Source: Dioscorea cayenensis subsp. rotundata
Lineage: Eukaryota > Streptophyta > Magnoliopsida > Dioscoreales > Dioscoreaceae
Assembly: GCF_009730915.1 (NCBI RefSeq)
Contig: NC_052481.1
Location: 20,806,461-20,870,460 of the forward strand
DNA length: 64,000 nt
Reading direction: 5' to 3'
Shown: piece by piece, positions 53,783-64,000 of the stretch
Numbering within the stretch: position 1 is the first letter of the stretch
How the letters are laid out: every line of letters begins with the position of its first letter
Made by a program: the position numbers and the translations under genes
The notes under the pieces: model-generated
Databases searched by the model: none
What the model was told of the DNA's origin: nothing
The model's input: only the letters and a program-made list of their open reading frames with translations

Positions 53783-56700
53783 TCATTTCATGAATGAATG
53801 TCCTGCAAATTAAACACATCAAGATTTCTAGGATTTAAATAGTTTATCAAATATAATGCAATAACAAGCATATCAGTGAATGAGATACAAATTCAGATCA
53901 TCACAGTCCTAACAAAGATCAACCAAAGTTTTGAGTGCACATCAGTATACTGCTTTGAACTCATTACATGCAATAGAGACTTACCATTAGATTTCCCGCT
54001 GACGGAATGAGAAAGATGTTCAAAATAGTCTTTGGTAGCATCTGTCATATAATCGGTAAAAGGATTTAATATTATGTGAATATGAAGTATAACAAATGTC
54101 ACACTGTTTGTTACATGCATACTCACCATGCTTCATTGTTAATGATGGGTCTGGCTCTTTCACATATCCAACGACCTTGGCAGGGTTCCCTGCAGACATA
54201 CTGCATGGAAAATAAAATACTGTCAATTTTAGACAGAAACCAACAACTCCTATGATACATGATGATAAAAGCATTAGGAAAGAAAAAGATGTTTTACTGT
54301 CAGATAAAGGATTTATCTGCAGAAATAAAACATGCTTAATCAACATCCACCATGCAGGCTATTTTTGCACATCCAGCTGGTGGTAAATCAGGATCAACAT
54401 ATTGGGCATAGCCAGACAGAGAAACAGACTATATAACTTATTTTTTTCCCTAATTTATCTGCAAGGGTGGCGGGTCACACAAGTCTTTGGGAAACCAGAC
54501 AAAAAATATTTGATTTATCCAGAAAATTCATTAATGCTATAAATAGCAAATGTAAAAGAAAAGGAACTAACAGATGCTTACAATTTGTTGGAGGCAAATG
54601 ACAGACAAAAGAAAAGGACTGTAAAAGATGGAAGCAGAATTTTCTATAATAGCGACTGAAAGTTCTAAATTCAGTTGAAACCTCACAGAGTTCCAGGTTA
54701 GCATTTGGACTAATATCAGATTGTGTGAAAGAATAGTAGGAACACAAAAGCAATTAGTAGTACAATGAAAGCAAATACAACAACAATGATATAATGAAAA
54801 TAATGTTCATTTAATATCATAATAACCCTGGAAAAAACAATGGAAAAATCAAGGAAGAAATTGGCTATAGTTTAATCAGTCATCATGTTTAACAACAAAA
54901 TGTGTGGATAAAAAGGCACCGGTCAGAAAGTAAATCAGCACCAGAATGATAATTCTACCAAGATATAAAAATAAAAAAATCAGGGTGAAAATATCGAGCA
55001 AAAGATAAATCTATAAAAAGAAGAAATTTATTTCTAAAAATTGACCAGTTAAAGCAACTAGTCAAAGGCCATTCATATTTCAATAGAACTTTTCTTAGAA
55101 ATATATATAGTTGTACGGAAACAACAAAATGGGTCACATCAAAGACTGGTTTGCATACAAAAAATGATTTGCTGGACAAACTTTGTGCATTTGGAGAAAA
55201 ATTACAAAGATTTTCAAAAGAAAAAACAAATGGTTATAAATAGGAACTAGTTTTGCCAGCCTATGTATTGCCAATCTTGCCATGTTTCAGAATTTTGATT
55301 TGAAGGTAAATTGAGACTTCAAGCCAGTCAGAAACTACAGAGACCAAATGAGAATAAAAAATAGCATATTCACCAACCAAAGCAAGAGCACTTCATACCT
55401 GTGGGGAGGGACACTCTTTAAAACAAGAGAACCAGCAGTGATCATAGCACCTTCACCTACAGTTATGTTACCAAGAATGGTTGCACCTGCTCCAATAAGG
55501 GCACCAGGGCCAATTTTAGGGTGACGATCTCCAACTTCCTTGCCAGTACCTCCTAATGTGACACCCTGGTAAACACGTACAAAAGAGAAACAACATTTCT
55601 TAAATGTTTTGAAGATGTGTGCATAAGGTCCAAAACATCTTCCATAGTGGTTTTTTTTTTGCAACAAGCGCCCCCAACTTAAGGGATGTTAAGAAACTGA
55701 TACTGAGGTGCACTAGTTATGGTGGCGTGAAGACTCTCTAGGATAAATTTCTTTGCCAACAACCTCGGACAGGAGGAACCACTATTCCTGCCATGAGGGA
55801 CCCACTGTGCATTTTGTGAGTTGAGGAACTCAAGCACGTGAGAACCATTGGGCAACCGCCCTATTCTCCCTATGTATATGTTCAAATAATGTTTTTAACT
55901 GAAAAAGGAAAAGATTAAACAAAAGAAAAACATCCTGATTTCAACATTTTATTCAACCCAGCTCAGATAATCCAGAGGAAATTGGAGCAAAGGAAGATAT
56001 TTATTTAGAGCCACGACACTCTTAGAATAATGAAAACATCATACAACCATTTAACATGCTAAAAGGAAAACCTGAGCTCTGAATCAAGAAGGCCATATTC
56101 TACTCTATTTTCACCATTAATAGGATTGCTGGGCCATCACCATTAGAATAATGAAATTGAGCTACTATAGCTGTTTTTCATTTCCTCCTTGGCTTTCTTT
56201 GTCGCCACATGCAAATAAAGCCTACCCACTTTTTGTCTGCAATCTTTCCCATCAGAACACAAGTTGAGCTCAAAAGTGGAGGGCGACTCCCATTTACATT
56301 CAAGCTTATCCATAAGTATTCAATCTAATGAACTTAACAATCAATGACTTTCTGATTACTAAGTAATTCAGAAAGTTCCCTTGATGAATAAAATTCATCA
56401 TAGATGCAGATAATACCACACATGAAAATAAGAAATGAGCACTTGCCTGCATTAAAGAGACCTTATTGCCCACAACAGCAGTTTCACCAATAACTAAACC
56501 TGTTCCATGATCCAACAATATCCCTCTCCAATTCTTGCAGCTGTAATATATAGTAAGAAGAAGGCATTAGATTGACATGGTACAGATCAACAGCCATCTG
56601 TTCACCTTCAAGAGTAAAAATTTAATCTCGATAAAAAAAAAAATTTTAAGCTAGAATAATAAAAGAAGTTCATCAAATATTCAACATATTCCTGGTTTTA

Positions 56701-58608
56701 TAAATAAAAAACACAAAATGCAAACCTGGGTGTATATCCACAGCAAAAACCTATCATAAATAGAATTTAACTAAAATCAGTAAGGAAGAAATGTGATTAA
56801 ATAACTTGAATACTAGGTGGGAATCTCTAATAATAAGATGGAATGGTAAATATACAACAACATTCACCTCACTAATCCGACTTTGCAATGCTAATGCTAA
56901 TATCTTTCGTCCTTGGTTCCACAATGCATGTGACACACGATATGATTGCAAAGAATGATAACCCTGCAAAAATGGCCATTGAGTAGCAAAATACTCATAT
57001 CATATTGAAGCACAAATGATAGGAAGTAATCAGCTTATTAGAAAATTAGAAAGAGCTATGAAACAGTAACAATTCATTTGAGGATAAAATGCAACTTTTT
57101 CTCCAATGGATTGAGTCCGAAAAGAAACGTACTTTATACACCAGGAGTAATAGAAAGCAGCGTTCAAGGAAGATTGAAAATTGAAAGCTACAACTGGACA
57201 AAGAGATCATTGGCAAAGAAAGCACACTTATTAAGCATCTATTTGTAATTTTTTTTTTTAATATTTTCATCAAGTGTTTTAATGAGTGCTAAATATAATC
57301 ATTCCATGAACAACAGTATGCAATTCCAACTCCAAAAGTTCATTCACATTAGTAGTCTTTGCCAAGCATAATGGATAAAACAGTTAAATGATCATGATCA
57401 CAGCGCTGAACAATCAAATAAATGAAACCAACATCTCATAGCCACATAAGTGTCATAATGGAAAAGAATACCTTGAGATATAGAAGGGCCCAGCTATATG
57501 ATCCACAAGCTGGGTCTCGATCTTTAAACGCCTGCATAAAACAAGTTATACCACAGTTGTAATGCCTCAATTAAAGACAACTTTCTTGATTAAGAAACTA
57601 CTAAATAAAGGTGACACTCAGATGCCTGTCTAGTGGAAATGGAGTCACCTGAAGATCTAGGCGAATTGCATGTTGAATACCTCTATCATTCATCACCACG
57701 TCATCAAAAATGTCCATCAGTTGTGTTGCAAGCAGTGTTGGATTCTGAAGCCTATTGGCAAGTACAAAACCCAATGCACGCTCTAAACAATCATGTGACA
57801 GAACACTAGCGTATAAGAAACTGCTCAAAATCGGCTCCTTTTCAGCCTGAAAAAGAAGCAAATCCAATCAAATTTGATAACCTTTAAACAGGCAATAAGC
57901 CAGAATGCCCAAATAATCTTCTATAATCTAAGATTATTACTTTCATAATGAACATGTAGAACATGAAGAACAGCATCATCATCTTTAAGAAAATCATTCA
58001 GATAACTTTGCCAGAAAACAGTAAAGTAGTGAAATCAGATGGCCATTTCCTAAAATAGGAAAACAAAGAGATCAGACACTAATGTGCAACTCAATCAAGG
58101 GAAAACAGAGGATAAGAGCAGAAAAACAAAATGGACAATCAAATGTAAGAAAATCCACTGATAAACATTTATCGTATCCCAATCAAGAAAAAACGCAGAA
58201 GTATTAACTGAATTTAAAATGGATTAAAAAAAGCCACACAATTCATCAAAAAAAAGCCTGACTTCCACATCTATTGACCAAAAACAAAATCCAAACTTTT
58301 TCGACTGAAATATAAAAAAAAACACCAGGTAAGAAAGTGACAACCTCCGACTTGGCTTCAGCTCTAATGATATCCCAAATGGGATCATCCAAACACTCCG
58401 ATCTCAGTCCCATGCTCTTCGGGTTCCCATCCATCTTCATCTCTAAAACCGGGAAGACCTTCTCAACTCGACTCTTAGCATTCACCGAGCCAGAAACACC
58501 ATAATAACAACAAGAAGAAGCCGAAGACGAAGAAATCCTCTCCCTGCTCTTCACCCCCTCGCCCTCCTCCAATTCCTGGAGAACAACGCACCTGCACGCC
58601 ATCGCCAC
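53783..58608 (-). CDS. SERAT3: Serine acetyltransferase, SERAT3 type, one-base frameshift in exon 6
   Basis: Makes O-acetylserine from serine and acetyl-CoA, the step before cysteine synthase. Ten minus-strand exons: 58608-58345, 57846-57649, 57531-57472, 56963-56868, 56750-56726, 56540-56447, 55565-55399, 54200-54127, 54041-53985 and 53802-53783. Family blocks: DPIWDIIRAEAKSEAEKEP, FLYASVLSHDCLERALGFVL, ANRLQNPTLLATQLMDIF (typical of group 3), FKDRDPACGSYS, VFAVDIHPAARIG, DHGTGLVIGETAVVGN with a catalytic His, GVTLGGTGKEVGDRHPKIG with the second His, hexapeptide repeats GALIGAGATILGNITVGEGA, then GNPAKVVGY and DATKDYFEHLS. It ends GHSFMK. Exon 6 is 94 bases where frame needs 95: AARIGEGILLDHG is split at GAGGG (about 56521-56526), one G short. 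Intron 6 has a GC donor (CAG|GCAAGT). With that base counted the protein is 351 residues. Predicted cytosolic by group; no transit peptide is obvious. Confidence 0.87.
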
Positions 58609-58930
58609 CCTCGCACCACAGCAGACGCTTCGAAACCCTCCAAAATCCTAGGGTTTCTACAACTTCGACGAAACCCTAGCCTTCGGCGGCGGCCGCGGCC
58701 AGCGGATCTCCGGCGGTGCACGAGTAAATGCGAGCGCTGGGGTGGGAAAAACGAAGCGAATCGCGGGACGGAACTGAAAACGGCCGCATATGACTGAAAA
58801 GTCTATAATGCCATCGTTTTTTAGATAAATTACAAGAGTGGCATGACTAGTGTGGGACGCCGTTGACCACACGATGGGAGTGGGGATAAGGTTTGGAGAT
58901 GCGATACTGACCGTCCAATTTGTTTGGCTT
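58609..58930 (-). promoter_or_regulatory. SAT promoter and leader
   Basis: GC-richer stretch before the SAT start. On the minus strand it holds AAACCCTA (telo-box) words at about 58648-58656 and 58670-58678, common in proximal promoters of plant housekeeping genes. No clear TATA box seen. Confidence 0.5.
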
Positions 58931-61900
58931 ATGCGGCTGTTCGGTGATTTTAGTTGGGCCCTAGTCTGCCTTTTTTTGTGATGCTCTTTGAGACAAAGAT
59001 AACTTTTGTTGCATGATTGAGGTTTGAGTGGCCTTTTTTTAAAAGGTGGAAAATTAACTAAAAATATATTTAAATAATTTATTTTAATTTTTAAAATTTT
59101 AAAATATTTAATTAAAAAACTCTGAACACTAGTCCTAATTAAGAGTGTGGATTAACTATCTCGATCCCTTTTTCCTCAAGATCAATTCCCAACCAATACA
59201 TACGATCTATATAACTTCATCAAAAAATAAAATACAATATTTTATAAATGTATATTAATAAGAAATATTTAAATTGATTTTAATTTTTAAGATAATCAAG
59301 ATTTTTTTGGTAATTTTAATGTTCCTAATAATTTTATATTTAAATAGTTAATTTAATTAAATGATAGATTGGAATATAATATTAATAAGTTTGTTAAATG
59401 AAATTTTAATCATAATGATCTCTCTCAACTTTTCCATAATTCAAAAGACACTTTAGCGGGAAAAGGTGCAAAACATGCAACCAATCCAATCATCAATAAA
59501 ACTCTTGCATTTATATACGTCCAAATTTGAAGACAGAAAGCAAACTAAAACTACTACAAAACATCAAACCATGCATTTATATTTTATATCTTAATGATAT
59601 TATTATATATCACCATCACCAAGCATTTCAAACACTAATCACTAGTCATAATATGGTCCGTTCTTTTCTAACCATGTAGAAAACTTTATTTAGTGCTTGA
59701 TGCTTGGCCACCACGTAAAAAAGTGTTTTTCCAACAACAACTTTCTCCATTGTTGAGCTTTTGCAGTCCATTATGTGCTCATCTTCCCTAGTTCTAAAAT
59801 TAGAGTATTCTCTAATTTCAGTCTACTAAAACGTGTTATCAAATCACAATTGAAAAAAAAAAATAATATCATATAAAACATGTGTCAAAATATGATAGGT
59901 TAGAACCATAGCGTCCTCTGATTCTAAAACCAAAGGAGATGATTTCTTTTTAATACGATTCTATAGATTAGGAAAAGAAAAATACACAATTTTGGAGGCG
60001 GTTATTTAAAACCCCTCTCCTAAACCGTTTTTAAAAATGAAAAATGGTGTAGTGTATACTAAAGCATGCCAGTTTGTATGCATTATCTCAGCAAAGTTCG
60101 AATGATCTAATGAATTACAGAATGATGCATTAAGCCCTTTTTTGTCCTAAATAAATTCACATGGGTTCAGAGTTGGTGAAGTTTCAGTAGGAAAAAGGAC
60201 AAATAACATGAGTGATCATGCTCAATATATGATTAGGTTTTTCATCTACGCATAGAAGTAGATGCCAATTCCGACATCTGATGAGGGCGTCTAATCAGGG
60301 CAACTAGAAATATTTCCATGCATGCCATCATCAGGGCCAATTGTGAGTATATTATTATTTGCGTCCATGAGGGATAAGAGATCATATATAGCATAGCATA
60401 ATTGCGGAATAGGAATGAGAAAATGTAGGAGTGAAAAATGAGAATAAGGGGAAAGGAAAGGATAATAAGGGGAAAGAGATGGATAATGATGAAGTTGTTT
60501 GGTTGGAGGGAATGAGAGTTAGAAATAGAAAAAGTAAAACAGAGAATTATAGTATAATTACACTTTTTATATAAATAAGATGGCATTTTACAAAACAATA
60601 CTTTATATTTAATAGTAAATAATTAACATAATTATCATTAAAAATTTCTAATATATTTAACTATTTTAATTTATTTTTATTAAATATTTCATCTAATTAA
60701 TATAACTTAAAATAAATTTGCTATTTTAAATAATAAACAATTAGCATGATTTATTATTATTAAGTATTTACAATATATTTACTTATTTATTTTAATTAAT
60801 TAAAATAAAATATTACAGCTAATTAATATAAAGTAACACATGTTTGTTATATTAATTAATAAATAAATAACATGTTTTATTGTTATTTAATATTTTTAAT
60901 ATATTATTTATTTATTTTAATTGTAATTAACTATTTCAACTAATTAATATAATTTAGCAATTGTTTATTTATTAAATAAATAATAATTTATTATTATAAA
61001 GAAAGGACATAATAGCCATTCCAAAGTCCCATAATAATTTAAACAGTTGTGGTGGAGGCGGTAGATTAAAAATTTGCAACTAAATTCTTTCCGAGTATGC
61101 AATGCAAGAATAGACATGATTGACTGATTTAGAATTGCCAATGCATAATATGCATGTGGAGATCAGGTTACAACTTACAACCACGGGCTGCCAAATTATC
61201 CAATATGAGAATAGAACATCAAGGACTTTCAGCCAGCTGCTTTCCACTTTAAAGAGACCACAACCTAAACAATTACACTCTTTTAGGGCATGGAAGACAT
61301 CCATTCTGAAAAAAATTGATGCAAATTACTTCAACAAACCCTACTTAAAGCCAGAGAGCATACCCTCAAAATGAAAGCACTAGAAATTCACAGTCAGGAG
61401 GAAAAACATCATTTTTTATTGGATGTTTCAATTATATAAACAGTGAGCAGTGAGCTCTGAGAAGTCACTCGTGATTCAACAAACCAAAGGTGACATTTGG
61501 CCGTGGCATTTGGAAGGTCAAATATCAAGATTACAAATTAACAGTTTATACAAATTACACTGAGGTCCTGAGTCCTGACGTAATGGCAAGAACAAGTCAT
61601 TGAAATATTGGCATTATTAATGATAGTAAAAATTAATCTACATATGATAATATTAGTCTCACTTGGTTTATAAGACGGCTGAACAAATCCTTCCTCAAAA
61701 GGACAACTAGTTTCACTAACAGAATTGAACAATCATGGCCGAAGAGCAGCATAAACAGAGCTAAAAAAGAAGACAAAAAAAACATTTTTATTCTCTGATT
61801 GATCAAAAAGAGAAATCTTGGGCTGGAAAACAAGTCAGAAATTCACAAACAAAGAAATTGACACATTATATCTTTAGAATAGAACAAATATCTCAAAGGA

Positions 61901-62200
61901 AGAGACAAGACTTTCAGTTAACTTCTCTCACTTCCATTCTTAATGATTTAGAGAACATCAACTATTATATGCATCGATTCCAATCAAATCCAAGCCAACT
62001 GCAAAAGCAGATCTGAAAATCACCATCGCACTATGAAATGCATCTTTAATGACCTCAAATTCAACCAAAAGAAAAAAAAAATCAAGTAAAAAACAATTCC
62101 AAGAGGAAAACCTATAGAAAGCTTGAAATCTCGCTAGATCCACAAGGCAACCAAGTTCCAAAAACACGAATACTAATAGAAATCTCATTATAGGATCAAA
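58931..62200. other. AT-rich intergenic region
   Basis: No gene I can support. It contains TTAATTAAT-type low-complexity DNA over 60600-61000. The part 61080-62200 is less AT-rich and may belong to the transcript suggested by the promoter-like patch to its right, but no coding exon was recognised. Confidence 0.5.
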
Positions 62201-62287
62201 ACAGAAGGGAGAACATCAGAACAAACATGGAATCGGATGCCGAAGACGGTGACAGGAGAGATGATAGAAGGGAAGCGGGAATCCGAT

Positions 62288-62640
62288 ACCTGAGAGCGCT
62301 GAGATCTGAAGTTCGGGTGCCTGCTCGCTCGCTCGCAAATGGAGAGGGATTCAAGGCTCTAAAGAAGAGAAGCGAAGCGCGAGATCCGAAAAAAGGAAGG
62401 ATGCGTGGGCGTGATAGGGAGACGATGCCGACGGTGAGGTAAGAAACCTATTCCGAGCTTCAATGGGGGTTGGGGATTAGGGTTGGTGAGCAAGAGAAGA
62501 CGGGGCCTGATCTGTTTCGAGACGACGCCGACAACGAGGAATACAGCCCAACATATGCTTTCTGGCAACGATGGAACTCAATCCATGCTTAGAGAGATGG
62601 GGTTGGGGATTAGGGTTTGGGAGAAATAGAGATGGGGTTT
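62288..62640 (-). promoter_or_regulatory. Promoter-like patch with paired telo-boxes and a candidate first exon
   Basis: A GC-richer island in AT-rich DNA. Read on the minus strand, two copies of a 19-base word AACCCTAATCCCCAACCCC (about 62467-62485 and 62602-62620) resemble telo-box elements, and downstream a strong-looking donor CTCAG|GTATCGG at 62290/62289 could end a non-coding first exon. On the plus strand a GAG|GTAAGA donor at 62438 would end a 71-codon Arg/Glu-rich frame (62227-62442), so direction is not settled. No family recognised. Confidence 0.35.
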
Positions 62641-62947
62641 TGTATTTGGGGGGGAGAGATGGAGTTTTGAGAAATAAATTTTGTTTTTTTATTTATTTTA
62701 ATTGTCGTAACTAATAAAAATTGATTTATTAAATATTAAATAAATTAATTATCTATTTTTAAATACTTTTTAAAATATTTAAAATATTTTTAATATTAAA
62801 TATTAAAAAAATATTTAATATTTTTTATTAAATTTTGTTTTTAATATATTTTTAAATTATTTTATTATATATTAAACATTTTTAATATTAATTTTGGGGA
62901 TTATGGTTTTTATTTTAAATATTTTTATATTTTTAACATAGTATTTT
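62641..62947. other. AT-rich low-complexity DNA before the gap
   Basis: TTTAATAT-type low-complexity sequence. Nothing else seen. Confidence 0.7.
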
Positions 62948-63947
62948 NNNNNNNNNNNNNNNNNNNNNNNNNNNNNNNNNNNNNNNNNNNNNNNNNNNNN
63001 NNNNNNNNNNNNNNNNNNNNNNNNNNNNNNNNNNNNNNNNNNNNNNNNNNNNNNNNNNNNNNNNNNNNNNNNNNNNNNNNNNNNNNNNNNNNNNNNNNNN
63101 NNNNNNNNNNNNNNNNNNNNNNNNNNNNNNNNNNNNNNNNNNNNNNNNNNNNNNNNNNNNNNNNNNNNNNNNNNNNNNNNNNNNNNNNNNNNNNNNNNNN
63201 NNNNNNNNNNNNNNNNNNNNNNNNNNNNNNNNNNNNNNNNNNNNNNNNNNNNNNNNNNNNNNNNNNNNNNNNNNNNNNNNNNNNNNNNNNNNNNNNNNNN
63301 NNNNNNNNNNNNNNNNNNNNNNNNNNNNNNNNNNNNNNNNNNNNNNNNNNNNNNNNNNNNNNNNNNNNNNNNNNNNNNNNNNNNNNNNNNNNNNNNNNNN
63401 NNNNNNNNNNNNNNNNNNNNNNNNNNNNNNNNNNNNNNNNNNNNNNNNNNNNNNNNNNNNNNNNNNNNNNNNNNNNNNNNNNNNNNNNNNNNNNNNNNNN
63501 NNNNNNNNNNNNNNNNNNNNNNNNNNNNNNNNNNNNNNNNNNNNNNNNNNNNNNNNNNNNNNNNNNNNNNNNNNNNNNNNNNNNNNNNNNNNNNNNNNNN
63601 NNNNNNNNNNNNNNNNNNNNNNNNNNNNNNNNNNNNNNNNNNNNNNNNNNNNNNNNNNNNNNNNNNNNNNNNNNNNNNNNNNNNNNNNNNNNNNNNNNNN
63701 NNNNNNNNNNNNNNNNNNNNNNNNNNNNNNNNNNNNNNNNNNNNNNNNNNNNNNNNNNNNNNNNNNNNNNNNNNNNNNNNNNNNNNNNNNNNNNNNNNNN
63801 NNNNNNNNNNNNNNNNNNNNNNNNNNNNNNNNNNNNNNNNNNNNNNNNNNNNNNNNNNNNNNNNNNNNNNNNNNNNNNNNNNNNNNNNNNNNNNNNNNNN
63901 NNNNNNNNNNNNNNNNNNNNNNNNNNNNNNNNNNNNNNNNNNNNNNN
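62948..63947. other. Assembly gap (1000 N)
   Basis: Exactly 1000 undetermined bases, the kind of fixed-size placeholder used between contigs; true length is unknown. Only 53 bases follow. Confidence 0.99.
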
Positions 63948-64000
63948 TAGTATTGCATCAATTATAGTAGTTTATCAATTCATTTAGAAATTTATTAAGC

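Noticed and set aside
55679-55885. Frame and GC-richer patch in SAT intron 6
   Set aside because: No family match and no frame continuity with SAT exons; possibly an intronic repeat, but ends could not be defined.
61080-61374. Overlapping open frames on both strands left of the promoter-like patch
   Set aside because: No recognised domain and no consistent splice connection to the candidate first exon.
62227-62442. 71-codon Arg/Glu-rich plus-strand frame
   Set aside because: Composition follows local GC-rich sequence; telo-box orientation favours minus-strand transcription, although the GTAAGA donor leaves some doubt.
1-64000. CRISPR arrays, operons, ribosome binding sites, origins of replication
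   Set aside because: Eukaryotic nuclear sequence; none seen or expected.

Overview
This is nuclear DNA from a flowering plant. It is AT-rich (introns and spacers especially), every complete multi-exon gene has plant-type introns, and the families are plant ones: WOX, RLCK-VII kinases, a plant PPR protein, dirigent proteins, F-box proteins and SERAT. A non-grass monocot such as a yam relative is my guess from general feel only; no sequence in the window proves it. An exactly 1000-base run of N (62948-63947) marks an assembly gap near the right edge.

Left third (1-20 kb), ordinary housekeeping and developmental genes: a three-exon WOX13-clade homeobox gene (861-3072, minus), a tRNA-Thr(CGT) (3785-3855, minus), a seven-exon GET1/WRB gene (6545-9004, plus), a two-exon hnRNP F/H-like double-RRM gene (10378-12360, plus), a five-exon NRDE/TANGO2 gene (13248-14432, minus), and a single-exon P-class PPR gene (18393-19784, plus) followed by a decayed copy of its own last repeat.

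Middle (20-37 kb): a nine-exon bromodomain gene (20523-25050, plus) with an apparent one-base frameshift in exon 1, two same-strand RLCK-VII kinase genes (25859-27461 and 30273-33493), and a broken GAUT-type GT8 gene (about 35140-36658).

Accessory region (37-53 kb): an intact and a broken F-box gene (both minus) bracket two intact dirigent genes and one broken dirigent fragment, apparently the product of segmental duplication. The spacers hold a tRNA-type SINE and a long-TIR Mutator-like MITE, each with target-site duplications, two truncated LINE-like 3' ends that share a terminal motif, a minisatellite with an alternating 87/66-base period, and a tandem duplication of the sequence downstream of SAT.

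Right end (53-64 kb): a ten-exon SERAT3-type serine acetyltransferase (53783-58608, minus) whose only frame problem is one missing base in a G run, then AT-rich spacer, a GC-richer promoter-like patch with paired telo-box motifs, and the gap.

Exon junctions were worked out by hand from splice signals, reading-frame phase and family sequence memory; no search was run. No clearly new biological system was found. The best leads are the two G-run frameshifts (assembly error or real lesions, one with a possible splice bypass), a kinase that lost its myristoylation glycine, two GC-AG introns, and the layered duplications around the F-box/dirigent and SAT loci.
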